A stretch of DNA of 64,000 nt, taken from Sarcocystis neurona. Taxonomy: Eukaryota; Apicomplexa; Conoidasida; Eucoccidiorida; Sarcocystidae. A program made the position numbers and the translations under genes. The DNA lies in contig KL647305.1 of assembly GCA_000727475.1 (NCBI GenBank), forward strand, positions 1,597,557 to 1,661,556. The letters run 5' to 3'. Numbering within the stretch: position 1 is the first letter of the stretch; the number at the start of each line of letters is the position of its first letter. Shown piece after piece: positions 1-11,700 of the stretch. The notes under the pieces are model-generated. The model did no database searches and was not told the DNA's origin. It saw only the letters and a list, made by a program, of their open reading frames with translations.

Positions 1-540
1 TGCGTTTGAGAGGAGAAAAGTACTCGTATGTGTGCGTGTTTACGCCAATAGCGTGTGGGTGCTGCAGTTGACGTACTATGCAAGGACAGGCAACCTAACG
101 GGTGGCAAGAGAATCAATGAAAGGAATCGCTATCTTCCTTTGGATATCTGTGTCGGCATATCTGTATATACCTGTGCGCAAGACAATGTGCATGTGTAAA
201 GGCTGAGAAGGGAATTGAAGAACGAGAAGAAATGCTATCTCTTTACCGATAGCCGTGCTCGAAAATGTGTGTACACGTATGTAGGCAAGCCCACGTATAC
301 GTGTTTCCTCGTGTTCCTGCGACAGCTATATGTGTGTTCTTCGCGTACCGGTATCTCTGTGCCTTTCGGTGTATACCTACTTAGCTACGATTTCTACATA
401 TAAGTCCAAACATATATACGTAGAGAAAGAAATGAAAAAGGAAATTTAGTCCTGGTCGGAGGAGTATGATAACAACGGCAGTACCCCACGTAGTGCTGCT
501 CAGCGGCAACGGAATTTCTGCTGCTGATGCTTCATGCCGA
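1..540. other. Left flank, no supported gene
   Basis: No gene is visible. The open frames here are short (about 60 codons), lack a recognisable motif and overlap on both strands. CTG/CAG-rich sequence starts at about 540. Confidence 0.4.
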
Positions 541-822
541 TGACGTTGCTGCAGCCGCAGCAGCAGCCGCATAGCACGACAACGGGAGCAGCAGCATGGT
601 CATCTTGAAGCGCTGCTCTCCTTTGCCGCTGCTGCTGCTGTTGCTCTTGCCACTCCACCAACAACGTCTCTGTACACCTACCCTTTCGGCAGAGAGACAA
701 ATTCTACTTCTCTCGAGCGCGTACGTGCCATCCGTAGATTTACACGGCCTCGTCACGCAAGCGTATCCTCTTACGAGTGGACACCCAAACTTACATATTG
801 CATAATACCTTAACATACTACG

Positions 823-860
823 TACGAAGGGGCATTTATATATATATATGCCCCTTCGTA
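823..860. repeat. Perfect inverted repeat with TA loop
   Basis: Two 13-base arms (823-835 and 848-860) are exact reverse complements and flank a TA-rich loop of 12 bases. The left arm reads tacgaaggggcat. The DNA could form a hairpin or cruciform. No coding role is visible. Confidence 0.75.
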
Positions 861-870
861 CATACGTAGA

Positions 871-979
871 CGTCTAGAGAGGCAGACACACATGCATAAA
901 TATATATATATACGTACAGAGAGTGTTTATACATATATATATATGTATAAACACGTCTAGAGAGGTGGACACACACATG
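871..979. repeat. Direct repeats enclosing a 32-bp palindrome
   Basis: A unit of about 25 bases beginning cgtctagagagg and ending in an ACA-rich stretch occurs at 871-893 and again, with two or three changes, at 954-979. Between the copies lies a perfect 32-base palindrome (923-954) with a TATA-rich core. The arrangement resembles a small non-autonomous element or a replication-slippage product. No transposase-like frame is near. Confidence 0.6.
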
Positions 980-1177
980 TAACGACGTAGAGGGATAACA
1001 AGTCAAAATCGGATGACGACAGCGGAAGTGCATTCTGCAGCTCGCCATTCTCTTGGGAGCGCACAGGTCTTGTGATCGTGACGGTCCTCTGCCGCTCTTG
1101 CGCCTCTGCTGCTGCCTCACCTTCGCGGCCGGCATCTGCCACTGGAGTGCTGGTGCGGCTGCTGTGATGCTGCTGCT

Positions 1178-2728
1178 GTGCTGCTGCTGGTGCTGCTGCT
1201 GCCTTCCACTTGTCCTACCGCAGTCCCACGCTGTAGTTGCTTGAAAACTGCTCTGCTGCAGCTCTTGCAACTACGACAGTCAATCTGCTGCCCTTCCTTC
1301 CCCTGCAGCTCCTCCTGCTTTTGCAGCTGCCCGTGTTGCTGCAGCTGCTCGTCTTGTAGCGGCTGCTGCTGCTCTAGCTGTCCCTTCTGTAGCTGCTGCT
1401 ACTGCTGCAGCTGCTCCTTCTCTAGCTGCTCTTGCTGCAGCTGCTGCTGCCGCTGCTACTCTACTCTTGGAGACACTAGTCTGCTGTCACTACTCCTGCT
1501 TCAGATTGCCGCTGCTTTTGTTCGTGCCGTTGCCCTGCTGCTGTCGCCGCCACTGCACCTTCTCCAGTGTTGTTTTACAGCTGCTTTGGCCGGTGCTTTT
1601 GCAAAGGACAGCTTGTCTGTTGCTGCTGCTGCTTCACTTGTTGCTGCCTCTGTTACTACTGCTGCTGCTGCCGCTGCTGCTGCTTCTGCTGCTGCCGCCG
1701 CTTCTGCTGCTGCTGCCGCCGCTTCTGCTGCTGCTGCCGCCGCTTCTGCTGCTGCTGCTTCTGCTGCTGCTGCTGCTTCTGCTCCCTCTGTTGCTGCTCC
1801 TGCAGCTTCTGTTACTGCTGCTGCACCTTCTGTCGCTGCTGCTGCACCTTCTATCCCTGCTCTGTTGCCTCTTTCTTGTTTCTGTCCTCTTTCTGGAGAT
1901 GTTGCTGCAGCGGTTATCTGTGCTCCTGCTAATCCGTCCCTGCTACTGGTGCTGCTCTTCCTCGTCTTCCTGCTCCCATGCTGTGTTGCTGGCCGTGCAA
2001 CATCTTTTGCGCTGTTCTTTTTCTTAATCTGCCGCTGCTGCTGCTTCTGTTTACTCCGTTCGTTTGTTGTTGCTGTCCCAGTTGCTTCTGCAGCTTCCCT
2101 TGCTTGCGCTGCTGCTTCTGTGTTGCCGTTCTTGCTTTTGTTGCTGCAGCTTCTGCTTCCACCCTCCCTGCTGCCTGCGCTTGTCCTGCTGCAACGTATT
2201 CTCCTCCTCCTTCTGCTCCACTTCTTCCTGGCTTCTCCTCGCGCTGAACATCTCGTGCTGCTCCTGCTGCTGCCGTGGCTGCTTCTGCTTCTTCCTCCTC
2301 TGCGTCTGTTGCTACTGCTGCCGGTGTTTCGGCTCCTGTTCACGAGACTGTCGCGCGCTTTGCTGCTTTCCTGCTCTTCGTTTACTGCAGCTTCTTCCGT
2401 TGCCTTTCTGCGCAACCCCTCATCATCCACACTCGTCTGAAACTTCTTTCTTTCTCGTGAGACCAAACTTCTCTGTGAATATTTCCCCGTCCCGCACACA
2501 CTAGCTGCTGCTGTTCTGACCTTCCTGCAGCTCCTGCTGATCAGCCTCCTCCTGCTGCTGCTGTTCCCCCTGTGCTGCGGTTAGTCCTGGAGCTGCTGAT
2601 GCGCCGCTGGCGCTCCCGCTGCTCCTCATACTCCTCCTGGGGTTGCAGCGAGTCCCGCTGCTGCCGCTGCTCTTGCGACGCTGTCGTTGCAGCTCGCACT
2701 GTCCCCGCTGCTTTCTCGCCTGCAGCAC
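1178..2728 (-). other. CAG-repeat block with minus-strand Ala/Gln/Ser frames
   Basis: Dense CTG (plus strand) / CAG (minus strand) triplets. On the minus strand an open frame at 2499-1501 encodes an Arg/Ser-rich then Ala-rich polypeptide with blocks of six or seven Ala separated by Glu. A second frame at 2728-2501 is Gln/Arg/Ser-rich. They could be 3' exons of the giant gene ending at 2753, for instance if a GTATGA at 2756-2751 were used as a donor, or a separate gene. The plus-strand frame at 1178-2440 encodes Cys/Leu/Ala strings and is best read as a repeat shadow. CAG repeats carry no stop codon in most frames, so open length alone is weak evidence. Confidence 0.35.
1660..1800. repeat. Imperfect tandem repeat, GCT/GCC-rich
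   Basis: A unit of about 21 bases (gctgctgctgccgccgcttct) recurs at least three times near 1690-1760. On the minus strand it encodes alternating poly-Ala and single Glu residues. Confidence 0.7.
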
Positions 2729-2752
2729 TTACTGTCTTGCTGCTTTTCTTCC

Positions 2753-5700
2753 TCATACTAAAGTGAAGTACGAGACGTGTTTGTTCTTCTTCAGCAGCTC
2801 GATCATATCTGACCTCGCCTGCGGGATAGCGTTGCAGCTCTCTCCGAACAGAACGCGAAGGAGAGGGTCACTTCCTACTCTCCACTTCTGCTTTTTCTTC
2901 ATGTTTGTCCTCCCTTGCAGTGTCTCCTGCTGCTGCTGCTGCTGCCGCATAGTAGTCGTCACACTTGGCATGTCCGCGTTGTCCTCTCCTGCAAGTCTCG
3001 TAGTTTGCTCTTCCTCATTTTCTGCTTCTTCCTCCTCGCCTTCGCTGCTCCCTGCTGCTCTCCGTCGCGAGGCTGCACTCCTTGTCTCGGCGTGGTCTTC
3101 CTCTCGTGCTTGCGCCCTGCCCGCCTCTGCTGCTGCTGCTGCTTGCCGCGAGGTGCAGGACGAGAAGGAAAACGAGGCGTTGCTCCTGGGGCAAGACGGC
3201 CCACAAGAAGAGAAGACGGAGGAGGAGAAGGAAGAAGAAGAGACCGGTGAGCAGCGGCGCTGGCAATATTGCGTAATAAAGGCGTGCACGTCTTTTTCTG
3301 TTGTGTGCTGGACGTTGCCCCCCACGAACCGCAGCAGCGTCTCGGAGAAGCAGATGTACTTCGAACTTCCTCCTCGTCTTACGATCTTCCCGGCGACCCG
3401 GTCTCCTGCGCGTACCTGCTGCGCCGGCTGCAGCCAACCGAAGAAGCGGTCCTCCCTCTTTCGAGGAAGCGGATTTTCGCCTTCTCCTGCTGGCACGCCT
3501 GAAGTCCGTGCGTATGCTGCTGCTGCTGTACCTCCTGCAGCCTCTGCACCCACTGTTTTTGCTCTTTCGCCCACAGCTGGAGATGTTGCTCCTTCCCGAG
3601 ATGGAGAGTCTTCTTCTGCTGCTGCTGCTTCTTCTCGACTTAAAGAGCTGCCTGTTGTGGTTGGTGCTGCACGAGATCGTGGGCTGCCTCTTGCTGCTGC
3701 TGCTGCTTTTCGAGCTGGAGAATTGCGTTCTGCTGCTGTCGATGTTGCCGCTCGATGAGGAGGTGAGGCGGTACGTGCTGCTGTTGTTACGACTGCTCTT
3801 TTTGTAGTTGCTGGTGCTGCTGTTGTTTCTCTTCTTGACTCGGCGGCAGCAACAGCACGTCTTGGGCTGCTGCACCTCGCTGTTCCTTGCTTTCCTGATG
3901 CAGCAGGACCCACGCACCTCTCCTCACCGTTCGACAAAAGCTGCCGGCGATCTTCCGGCTGCTGTGATCGTGGCTGTTGCTCCGGCTGCTGCTGCGCTTT
4001 CTCGTGGGGAAACCGAACACTTCCCCGCTGGGGCGTTCTGTCCGCGGCTGTTCCTGCGCGAAGGAGGCGCGGGGACTGCGGAGCAGCACCAGCAGCAGAC
4101 GCAGCGGCAGCAACAGAAAAACGACGTCGAACGGGAGGAACGGCAGCAGCAGGAGCAATTCTGGCAGGACTGCCGATCGAAGCAGAAGCAGCAGTTCTTC
4201 GGGACATTTGACAGGGCGTGACTGATCGGCTGCTTTTTTTTGCCGGACTCCGACGAGGCGTCGCACTGGCTCTCACGTGGAGAGAAGGTGCAGCGGGGCT
4301 TCTGCTATTTCTCTTCTTCTCGTTGTTGCTAATGAAAGCAGCTTGAAGCGTCGCTCTGTTGCCCCTACTGATGCTCCTGTGACTCATATTTGCCGCTGCT
4401 ATTTCTGGCGTTGATGCTGGTGCGTTGAAGTCCTTGTCCGCCGCTGTTGCTGTTGCTGCAGCTCGCCGTCCTATAGCAGCAGCAGGAGACTCTGCCGGCG
4501 TTGCCCGTCCTCTCTCTCTCTCCGCCCGGCCTCTTGTGAAAGGGCTACAGAAGCGATCATTAACGTCTCTGTTCTGCTGCTGCTGCTGTCGTTGCTGCTG
4601 CTGTTGTTCTGGCGCTCGCTGCTGTTGTTGCTGCTTTTCCTGCTGCAGCTGCAGGACCAGGCGGTCACGGAGACTCAGGCGGATGCGGTTGATGATAGGG
4701 GAAGGAATTAACGCGCGTCGCAGCGATTGAAAGTCTGTTGAAGCAGCAGCAGCCACTCCGCTGCCTCCAGTCTTCTTCTTTGCAGGTATGCTCGCCTGCT
4801 GTTGCTGCTGCAGTGCTGCTGCTGCTGCAGCTGGAGCAGGAGAGGGACGGAGGGCTTTCCTCGGCGTGCAGTCGCGTCGACCAGCGCCGCCAGTAACAGG
4901 AGTGCGGACATCAACAGCAGCAGCAACAGCCGTAGCAGGAGTAACGGCAGGGGCAGTAGCCCGAGCAACAGCAGCAGCAGGACCACCAGTAACGGCAGGG
5001 GCAGTGGCCCGAGCAACAGCAGCAGGAGGAGCAGAGGCAGCAGCACGCGGGACAGCGACAGCTGGAGAAGAGAAGGAATCATCAGCAACAGCAGACGCCG
5101 CCGCACAAACTTCTTTATTCTTCAGACGTTTGCTTCGACGAATAGATTCTAGTGCTGCTGCACCTGGGGTACCCGGAGCTGCTGCAGCTGCTTGTTCGGC
5201 TTCTGGCGCTGCTTGTCCGATTGGGGATGCTGCTCTCTCTGCTGTCGCTGCTGCTGTTTCTGCTGCTGCCCCGTGTGGTGCTGGAGCGGCTATCTGGAGC
5301 GGGGAACAGCTCCGACTTCGCATGACTGCACGTCTGTCGGGATATCGTTGACAGCGTGGAGCAGCAGCTGCACGCGTGCCTTCGTCCTCTCCTGAAAAAC
5401 GGGCAGGAGCGCCGTCACAGAGAATTTGACGTTGCCGACCCCGCGAGACTGCTGCTGTTGCTTCTGTCGGCGCTCTTCTTGCTGCTCTCTCTACGGCTGG
5501 CAGTCCTGCTGCTGCTGCTCTCCCAGAGTGAAAGTCCCCACGCTGACGAGCCCGGCGGTCTGCGGAGGCTCCTTGCGGCGATGCTTCTGCTGCATCGGAG
5601 AGCGTCTGGTGCGGCTGCTGCTGCTCCGCACCAGTTGTTCCTCGGCTGCCCAAAGGACGATCTCCGTCAGCAGCAACAGCAGAAGCACCCGAAGACGCGT

Positions 5701-8700
5701 TGGCAGAGGCAGCACGGCGTGTGGCAGCGGGAGGGGAGGAGGCAGCGGCAGCCTTGGCAGGCGATTCAGGAGCAGCACGAGAAGCGGGCGGCGCTGCAGG
5801 AGACGCAGCAGCAGGGGAAGCGCCGGCAGCAGTCAGTGGGGAGGCGTCAGCAACAGGAGCAGCGGAAGCAGCAGCGGAGGAAGCAGAAGAACGCTGCTGA
5901 GAAACAGGGGATGGTATTCGTATGCGGCTGCGGTAGGATGAGGCATATAGCAAGGAAAAGGCACCAGCAGCAAGAGTCGGCGCTCCCGGCGCTGGAGCAA
6001 CACACGCAGCAGCCCCTGACAGGGGAAAGCACTGGCGGTGTGATGTGTGCGGACGTAAGGGCCTCGATTCATCCTGCCCAGCTGCCGCACTTCTCCTCCC
6101 AGAAGTCGTAGCGACGGTAGAAGCCTCCACTTCTTCATACATCACTCCAGCACAAGCAGCAGCGGCTTCTTCTTCTTTTTCTTCCTCTTCTGCGTTCTTC
6201 TCATCCTCCTCTACTTCGCACGTGGAAGCAGCAGCAGTTCTCCCCCTGGCGGGAAATTCTCCACCCGAACGCTTCGACGCAGCAGAAGAAGCAGCAGGAG
6301 CATCTTGACGAACATCGGTGGTCACGGGCACAACAGGGTCGACTGTCGGTGTTTCACTATCGGGGCGGCCAGCAACAGCAGCAGCCTGCACAGCAGCAGC
6401 AGGAGGAGGAGCAGCGGTAGGAGTGGCAGCTGCGGGAGGAGCCGCTTGAACGTCGCCGTCATGTGTAGCAGGTGCAGCCGCTGCCGTGTTGTTCTTCCGC
6501 TGCTGCTGCTGCCTCCGCCGAGGCGTGCCTACATGGCCAGCAGCAAGTTTTCTGCTGTGTCCTCCTTGTGGCAGCGTTCCTGCTTCTGCTTTTCCTTTTT
6601 TCTTCCCTGCACATGCGCCTTTCCGCTGCAGCTGCTGGACGCCGCGTAGCAGTGGCGATGCTGTTGCAGGAGCAGTCCCGCTGGCAGCAGCAGCAGGAGT
6701 CGCAAAGTTCTCTGCGTCCCCTCCTCCTCCTCCTCCACTCCCTCCTCCTTCTCCTGCAGCAGCAGCAGCATCAGAGCCGCGGCCTCGGCTGTGTAGTGAA
6801 GAAAACTCAGGGGGCTCAACATCCACGACCAAGATATCTTCCTCTTCTTCTTTTATATTTACCACTCCATTCTCCTTCTCTTGAAACCTACTCCTTTCTC
6901 CTCTATATTTGTTGCTGCTGCTGCTGCAAGCGTTCCCGTCATCAGCAGCAGCCAAGGCAGGGACAAGGGAAATTTCCGGTGACGTAACATGCCGATTTCT
7001 CTTCCTTTCAAGTGGAGCAGCAGCTCTTCGGTTCTCCCACGAAGATCTAGCTGAGACCGTCTTTCTCCGTACTGCTGCGCCTCCTTCTTCTCCTCTTCTG
7101 CGTTCTGCTGCTCTAGGCGCTGGTGCTGGCGGTTCTGCAGCTGTTGCATCTGCTGCAGGGACATCACTTGCAGCTGTTTTGCAGGAGAGAGATGAGCGCC
7201 GGCGACGACTGTTCTCCGCTACAGAGACAGACGAGTGACTTCCCCCCCCTCCCCTCGGCTGCTGCTGTCGCCGGCAACGCTTTTTTTCTCGGTGCTGCTG
7301 CTGCTGCCGTTTCCGAGTCTTCTGTTGCCGCGATTGCTGCAGTGACCGCTGCAGCTGTTGCTTCTGCTGCGGCTGCTGGTGTTGCCCTGATAGCTGTTGC
7401 AGGTGGTGATGCTTCTCCGTCGATTGGTGCCGCTGTGACCGCGCCTCCTGCTGGAGTTTCTGGTGCGCTCCCTGCTGCTGTGGAGACTGCTGCTGTTGGC
7501 TCTTTCGGGTTTGCTCCTGCCGCTGTGGGACCTGCTGCTGCTGTTCTTTTTCTTCAAGCCGAGGGCTTCTTCGGGGGGCGCCACGGGGTGCAAGGGCAGC
7601 AGCAGCAGCAGCCGCTTCGCAACCTGCAGTTACTGAAGCAGGACGAGTATCCCCTACCGCTTTGTTCCCGCCTTTCTGCTGTGGGTATATTTGCTGCTGC
7701 TGCTGCGGCGCTGCGGGCTTACTGTTAGTCGTTTTCGTCGCCTCCTCTGTGGATCGCGTGGCCCTTCCACTCTGCTGCTGCTGCCGCTGTGGCAACTGCT
7801 GCTGTTGCGGCAGCAACGGCTTGTGCTGCTGGGTCGTATTTGTGTTGCCATCGAAGACGGAATGAAATCCATGTTCCTGCAGCGGCTGCTGCTGCCGCTG
7901 TCCAGCTCGAGACCGTTTGTCGGCGGTGTTGCAATCTCCGCAGTTGCTGCTGCTCTCCGTAGGCGGACGACTGCTCTTGGTAATGTTGCTGCTGCTGCTG
8001 CCTCTCTCCCTGGGCTTTGAGAGGTCCCCAGTTCGTCCTGCGCCTGCTTCCTCCTCCTCCACTGTCGTGTCTGACGCCGATTTTTGTTCTGCCGCTCCTG
8101 CCTTTGCTGCCCGCAGCACCTCTTCGTTGCGCAACGCTGCTGCTTCTGCTGTTGCGGTAGCGCGTGAACGGGTAATTGAATATACAGCTGTAGAGGCTGC
8201 TGTTCCCGTTGGCAGACAGGGCGCTGCTGTTGCAGCTGCTGACGTCTGAGTAGTAGTGGTGGACACTCGTGTATCTGGTGGCTCAGTATCTGTTGCAGCT
8301 GCTAATGCAGCACTTGCTGCTGCTGCTGCTTTGTTGAGGACGACGTCTTTTTTGGTGTGTCCTCTACAAATTCTTTTGCAGGGGTTGCCTGCAGCAGGAG
8401 CATCACCAGCTACAGAAGCAGCAGGCCTGTCGATAGCAACACCAGCTGCTTCAGGGGAGCGAGAGACACGCCGCTTCTCTCGTCCCTCTCTGCAGCAGAG
8501 GCAGCAGGTCCAGCAGCTGCTCCCTGTAAAATCCTGCTGCTGCTGTCGCTGTTCTTCATCTGTGAAGAGCATATCTACTGCGAAGTGTTGCTGCTGCTGC
8601 TGCACACGTGCTTTCCAGTCTACTGTTTGCATTGCAGCCTCATCCCCATGCTGCTGCTGTTGGTGCTGGACCGGGACGACAAGGTACTGTGCTGCTGCAG

Positions 8701-11700
8701 CTGCAGTTTCTTCCTGTTCTTCGCCTTCGCTGCCTGTTGCTGATGTGCCCTCCCCCGCAAGTTCGTTTACGGCTCCTGCTGCTGCTGCTGCATCTCCTGA
8801 TGCAGCCGTATCTTCTGCTTCTGCTACGTGTAGTCCTGCTGCGTGTACTGCTGCTGCTCCTGCGTCACTGTCTGCTACAGCTCCAGTTTTTGTTGACGCT
8901 GGTGCTGCTCGTCTTGCATCTGCTGGTGCAACAGCACGTGCTGCAGCAGCTGCTGCTATAGGGACTCTAGGGTGTTCGTCTCTGTGCAGTAGTTTCTTCC
9001 TCTGCTTCATCCGACGCAGCGCAGCAGCAGCGGCCTTTCCCAGCAGCACCATATCGTGAGACGTTGCTGCTGGCGCAACAGCCAACTGGTGGCTCCGGGA
9101 GTCGGCAGCAACAGCAGCCCCACACCTGCTCTCGCTAAGCTGTTCCTGTCGTCGTCCTTCCTCTAGCGCCTCTTCACTACGCGATGCTGCTGCTGCTTCT
9201 TCGTTTTCTCTTCGACCACATGCTGGAACAGCAGCAGCACGTGCCCGGTGCACCGCCAGATGGCTGCAGCGTCGTTGTCTTTCTGCTTCTGTTCTTTGTC
9301 TTTTAGGACTCTCCTTTACTTGTGAACAGCGCCTGTGTTCTCCCATATGTTGCTGCTGCTGCCTTGCGTTCTGCGGTTGGTGAGGCGTCTGGCTCAGCTG
9401 CTGCGCCTCCTGTTGCTGCAGTACATGCCCACCGCCGATTTGCCAGCAGCAACACGCGCAGCCTGCTGCACGCAGGTCCTGCTCCTTTTGCTGCTGCTGT
9501 GTAGGAATTAGCTGCTCTTGTTGCTCATCCTGCAGCTGCTGCTGTTGTTCCTGAGAGAAGACTTGCGCGTCCGCAACAACAGCAGCTCCTGCCGCTTTCA
9601 TGCTGCGCTGCTTTTGCAGCAGGCAGCACCGTTCAACGGCACCACCAGAGGTAGCACCGACGTCGTGCTGCTGCCAGTAGCTGCTGCAGGTCTCAGCAGC
9701 AGCAGGACGTCGATGCTGCCGCTGCTGGAAGTGCCGCTGCTGCTGCAGCATTCGACAAGCTGTCGGTGCTTCTGGTGAGGCTGCTGTTGCCGCGCGGCCT
9801 GTTGGGGTTCTTCGGCCTGATGACGAGCCTTCAGCTACAGCAGCTGCACTTCCTGTGGCTGTTGTTGCTGCTGGTGCTGCTTCTATGGGGGTGGGAGAAT
9901 TTCCCCCGGAGGGCATTTCTAAAGGGAACTCTGCAAGTGCTTCAAGCTGCTTTTCAGAAGCAGCAGACGCAGAAGCAGCAGAAGCCGTTGTAGTCGTACT
10001 AACAGATGCAGCAGCAGGAGCAGCAAGATAGTAAGATTCTTTTGCTGCTGCAGGAAGAAAACAGAGGCGCGCCTCTTGCGACGAATGGGTGTACGCAGTT
10101 GTACGGTGCTGCTGCAGCAAAGGAGGCTCTACAGATGGCTGGCTGCAGTCCCTGCAGATTCTTTGATGCTGCTGCTGTTCAAAAGCAGTGATAAGACGGC
10201 AGCGGCTGCCGCAAGATACGAACGAGGTTGCAGCTTTCCTTCGCAGCTGCTGCTGCTGCTGGTGCTGCCGGTGTTTTTCGAGAAAATGAAAGGACTGCCG
10301 CTGTAGACCAGGTTTGTCGCGCTGCTGTAGACATCGTTGGCTACAAGAGCAGCAGGAGCACTGGGAAGTGCAGCAGCTGCTGCTGCATCCCTCACAATAA
10401 CGTCTTCTTTCCTTTTCGTCCGCTACGTCTTTGCCGATGCAAGGAGGCGCTGCGGCGGCTTCTGCCTCTGCTGCAGTAGCTCGCTGTAACAGTTGTGTAT
10501 AGCTTGCTGCCGCAGCATGACCTGCCTCTGCTGCGCGCCCAGCAGCCGGTCCGACTGCTGCACGCGTGTCCTGTGCTGCTGCCGGATGGAGACACGAGGC
10601 CGCCGCTGATGCTTTTGCTGCAGGGGAGATGCGAAGATCTGCTGCTGCGTCAGCACTCCAACGGAGCAAGGCAGACGCTGCTCCGTTTGCTGCTGTTTCT
10701 GCTGCTGCTTCTCTCTGGTGCTGCTGCAGGGACGCGAAGTCTGCAGCCCCCCGCGTGCTGCAGCAGCAGCTGCAGAGGACACCAGCGCCAGCAGAGGGAG
10801 AGGCAGTGCCGCGACAGGAGGGACAAGTTTGATGCGCCTTGTGGGGAGATGCAGCAGCACTGGCAGCAGCTGCGTTGACTCCAGGCCCCCACGGGACGCT
10901 GCAGCTGCTGCAGCAGCAGTTCCTGAGGCAGCAGGCGTTGCTCCTGCTAAGACCCAGCGGCTGACATTCCGCTGCTGCGTCATCTGAGGCGCTGCAGGAG
11001 GAACAGGAGACACACGCTGAAGGAGACCCTCTGCAACTTTGGTTCTGGCAGCAGCATGCGGCCTTGCCTCCCAAGCCTGACCGAGCTTCCTCTGAAAAAA
11101 CTGTCTGCTCCGTTGAAGACAGGAAGTTGCTGTTGCTGTCGCTGTTGTTGCAGCTGCCTCGGGGAAGTTTCGTCTTGCCCCCTACTTCGTGAAACTTAGG
11201 AAAAGACTGACTTCTTCGTCTCCTGCTGCTGCTGCAGCTGCTGCAGCTGTCGCCGCTGTTGCACTTGCTCGCGTCGTTACTGCTGCTGTTGTTGCTGCTG
11301 GTGTTGTTAGTGCTGCTGTGATATGCAGGGTCTTCCTGTGCGGGGACGCCTGTGCGCGTCACGTAGCTGTTGCAGCGCCTGTCGTAGCGTCCCACTCGAA
11401 CGGCAGTCACAGCAGAGCGACACGTGGCTCCGTCGCAGGAAAACCGCCACCGAAGGAATCCCTGTTGCTGCCGCTGTTGGTGTTGTTGCTCTTGACGCTG
11501 CTGCTGCTGTTGCTGCTGGTGCTGGTGCTGTTGCTGCTGGTGGTGCTGTTGCTGCTGTTGTAGCGGTCGAAAGTGCCGCTGCTGGGGGTCTTCCAGCTGG
11601 GTGTGATGTAGCTGATTTCTCTGCTGCTGCTGGGTCTGTCGCTCGCACTGCCGATGCTGCAATATTTGCTGGTGGCCGTGACAGTGCTGCTGCAGCTGGT

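Noticed and set aside
1178..2440. Plus-strand ORF of 420 codons rich in Cys, Leu and Ala
   Set aside because: It is the reverse reading of CAG repeats (CTG, TGC, GCT); the composition is what the repeat dictates.
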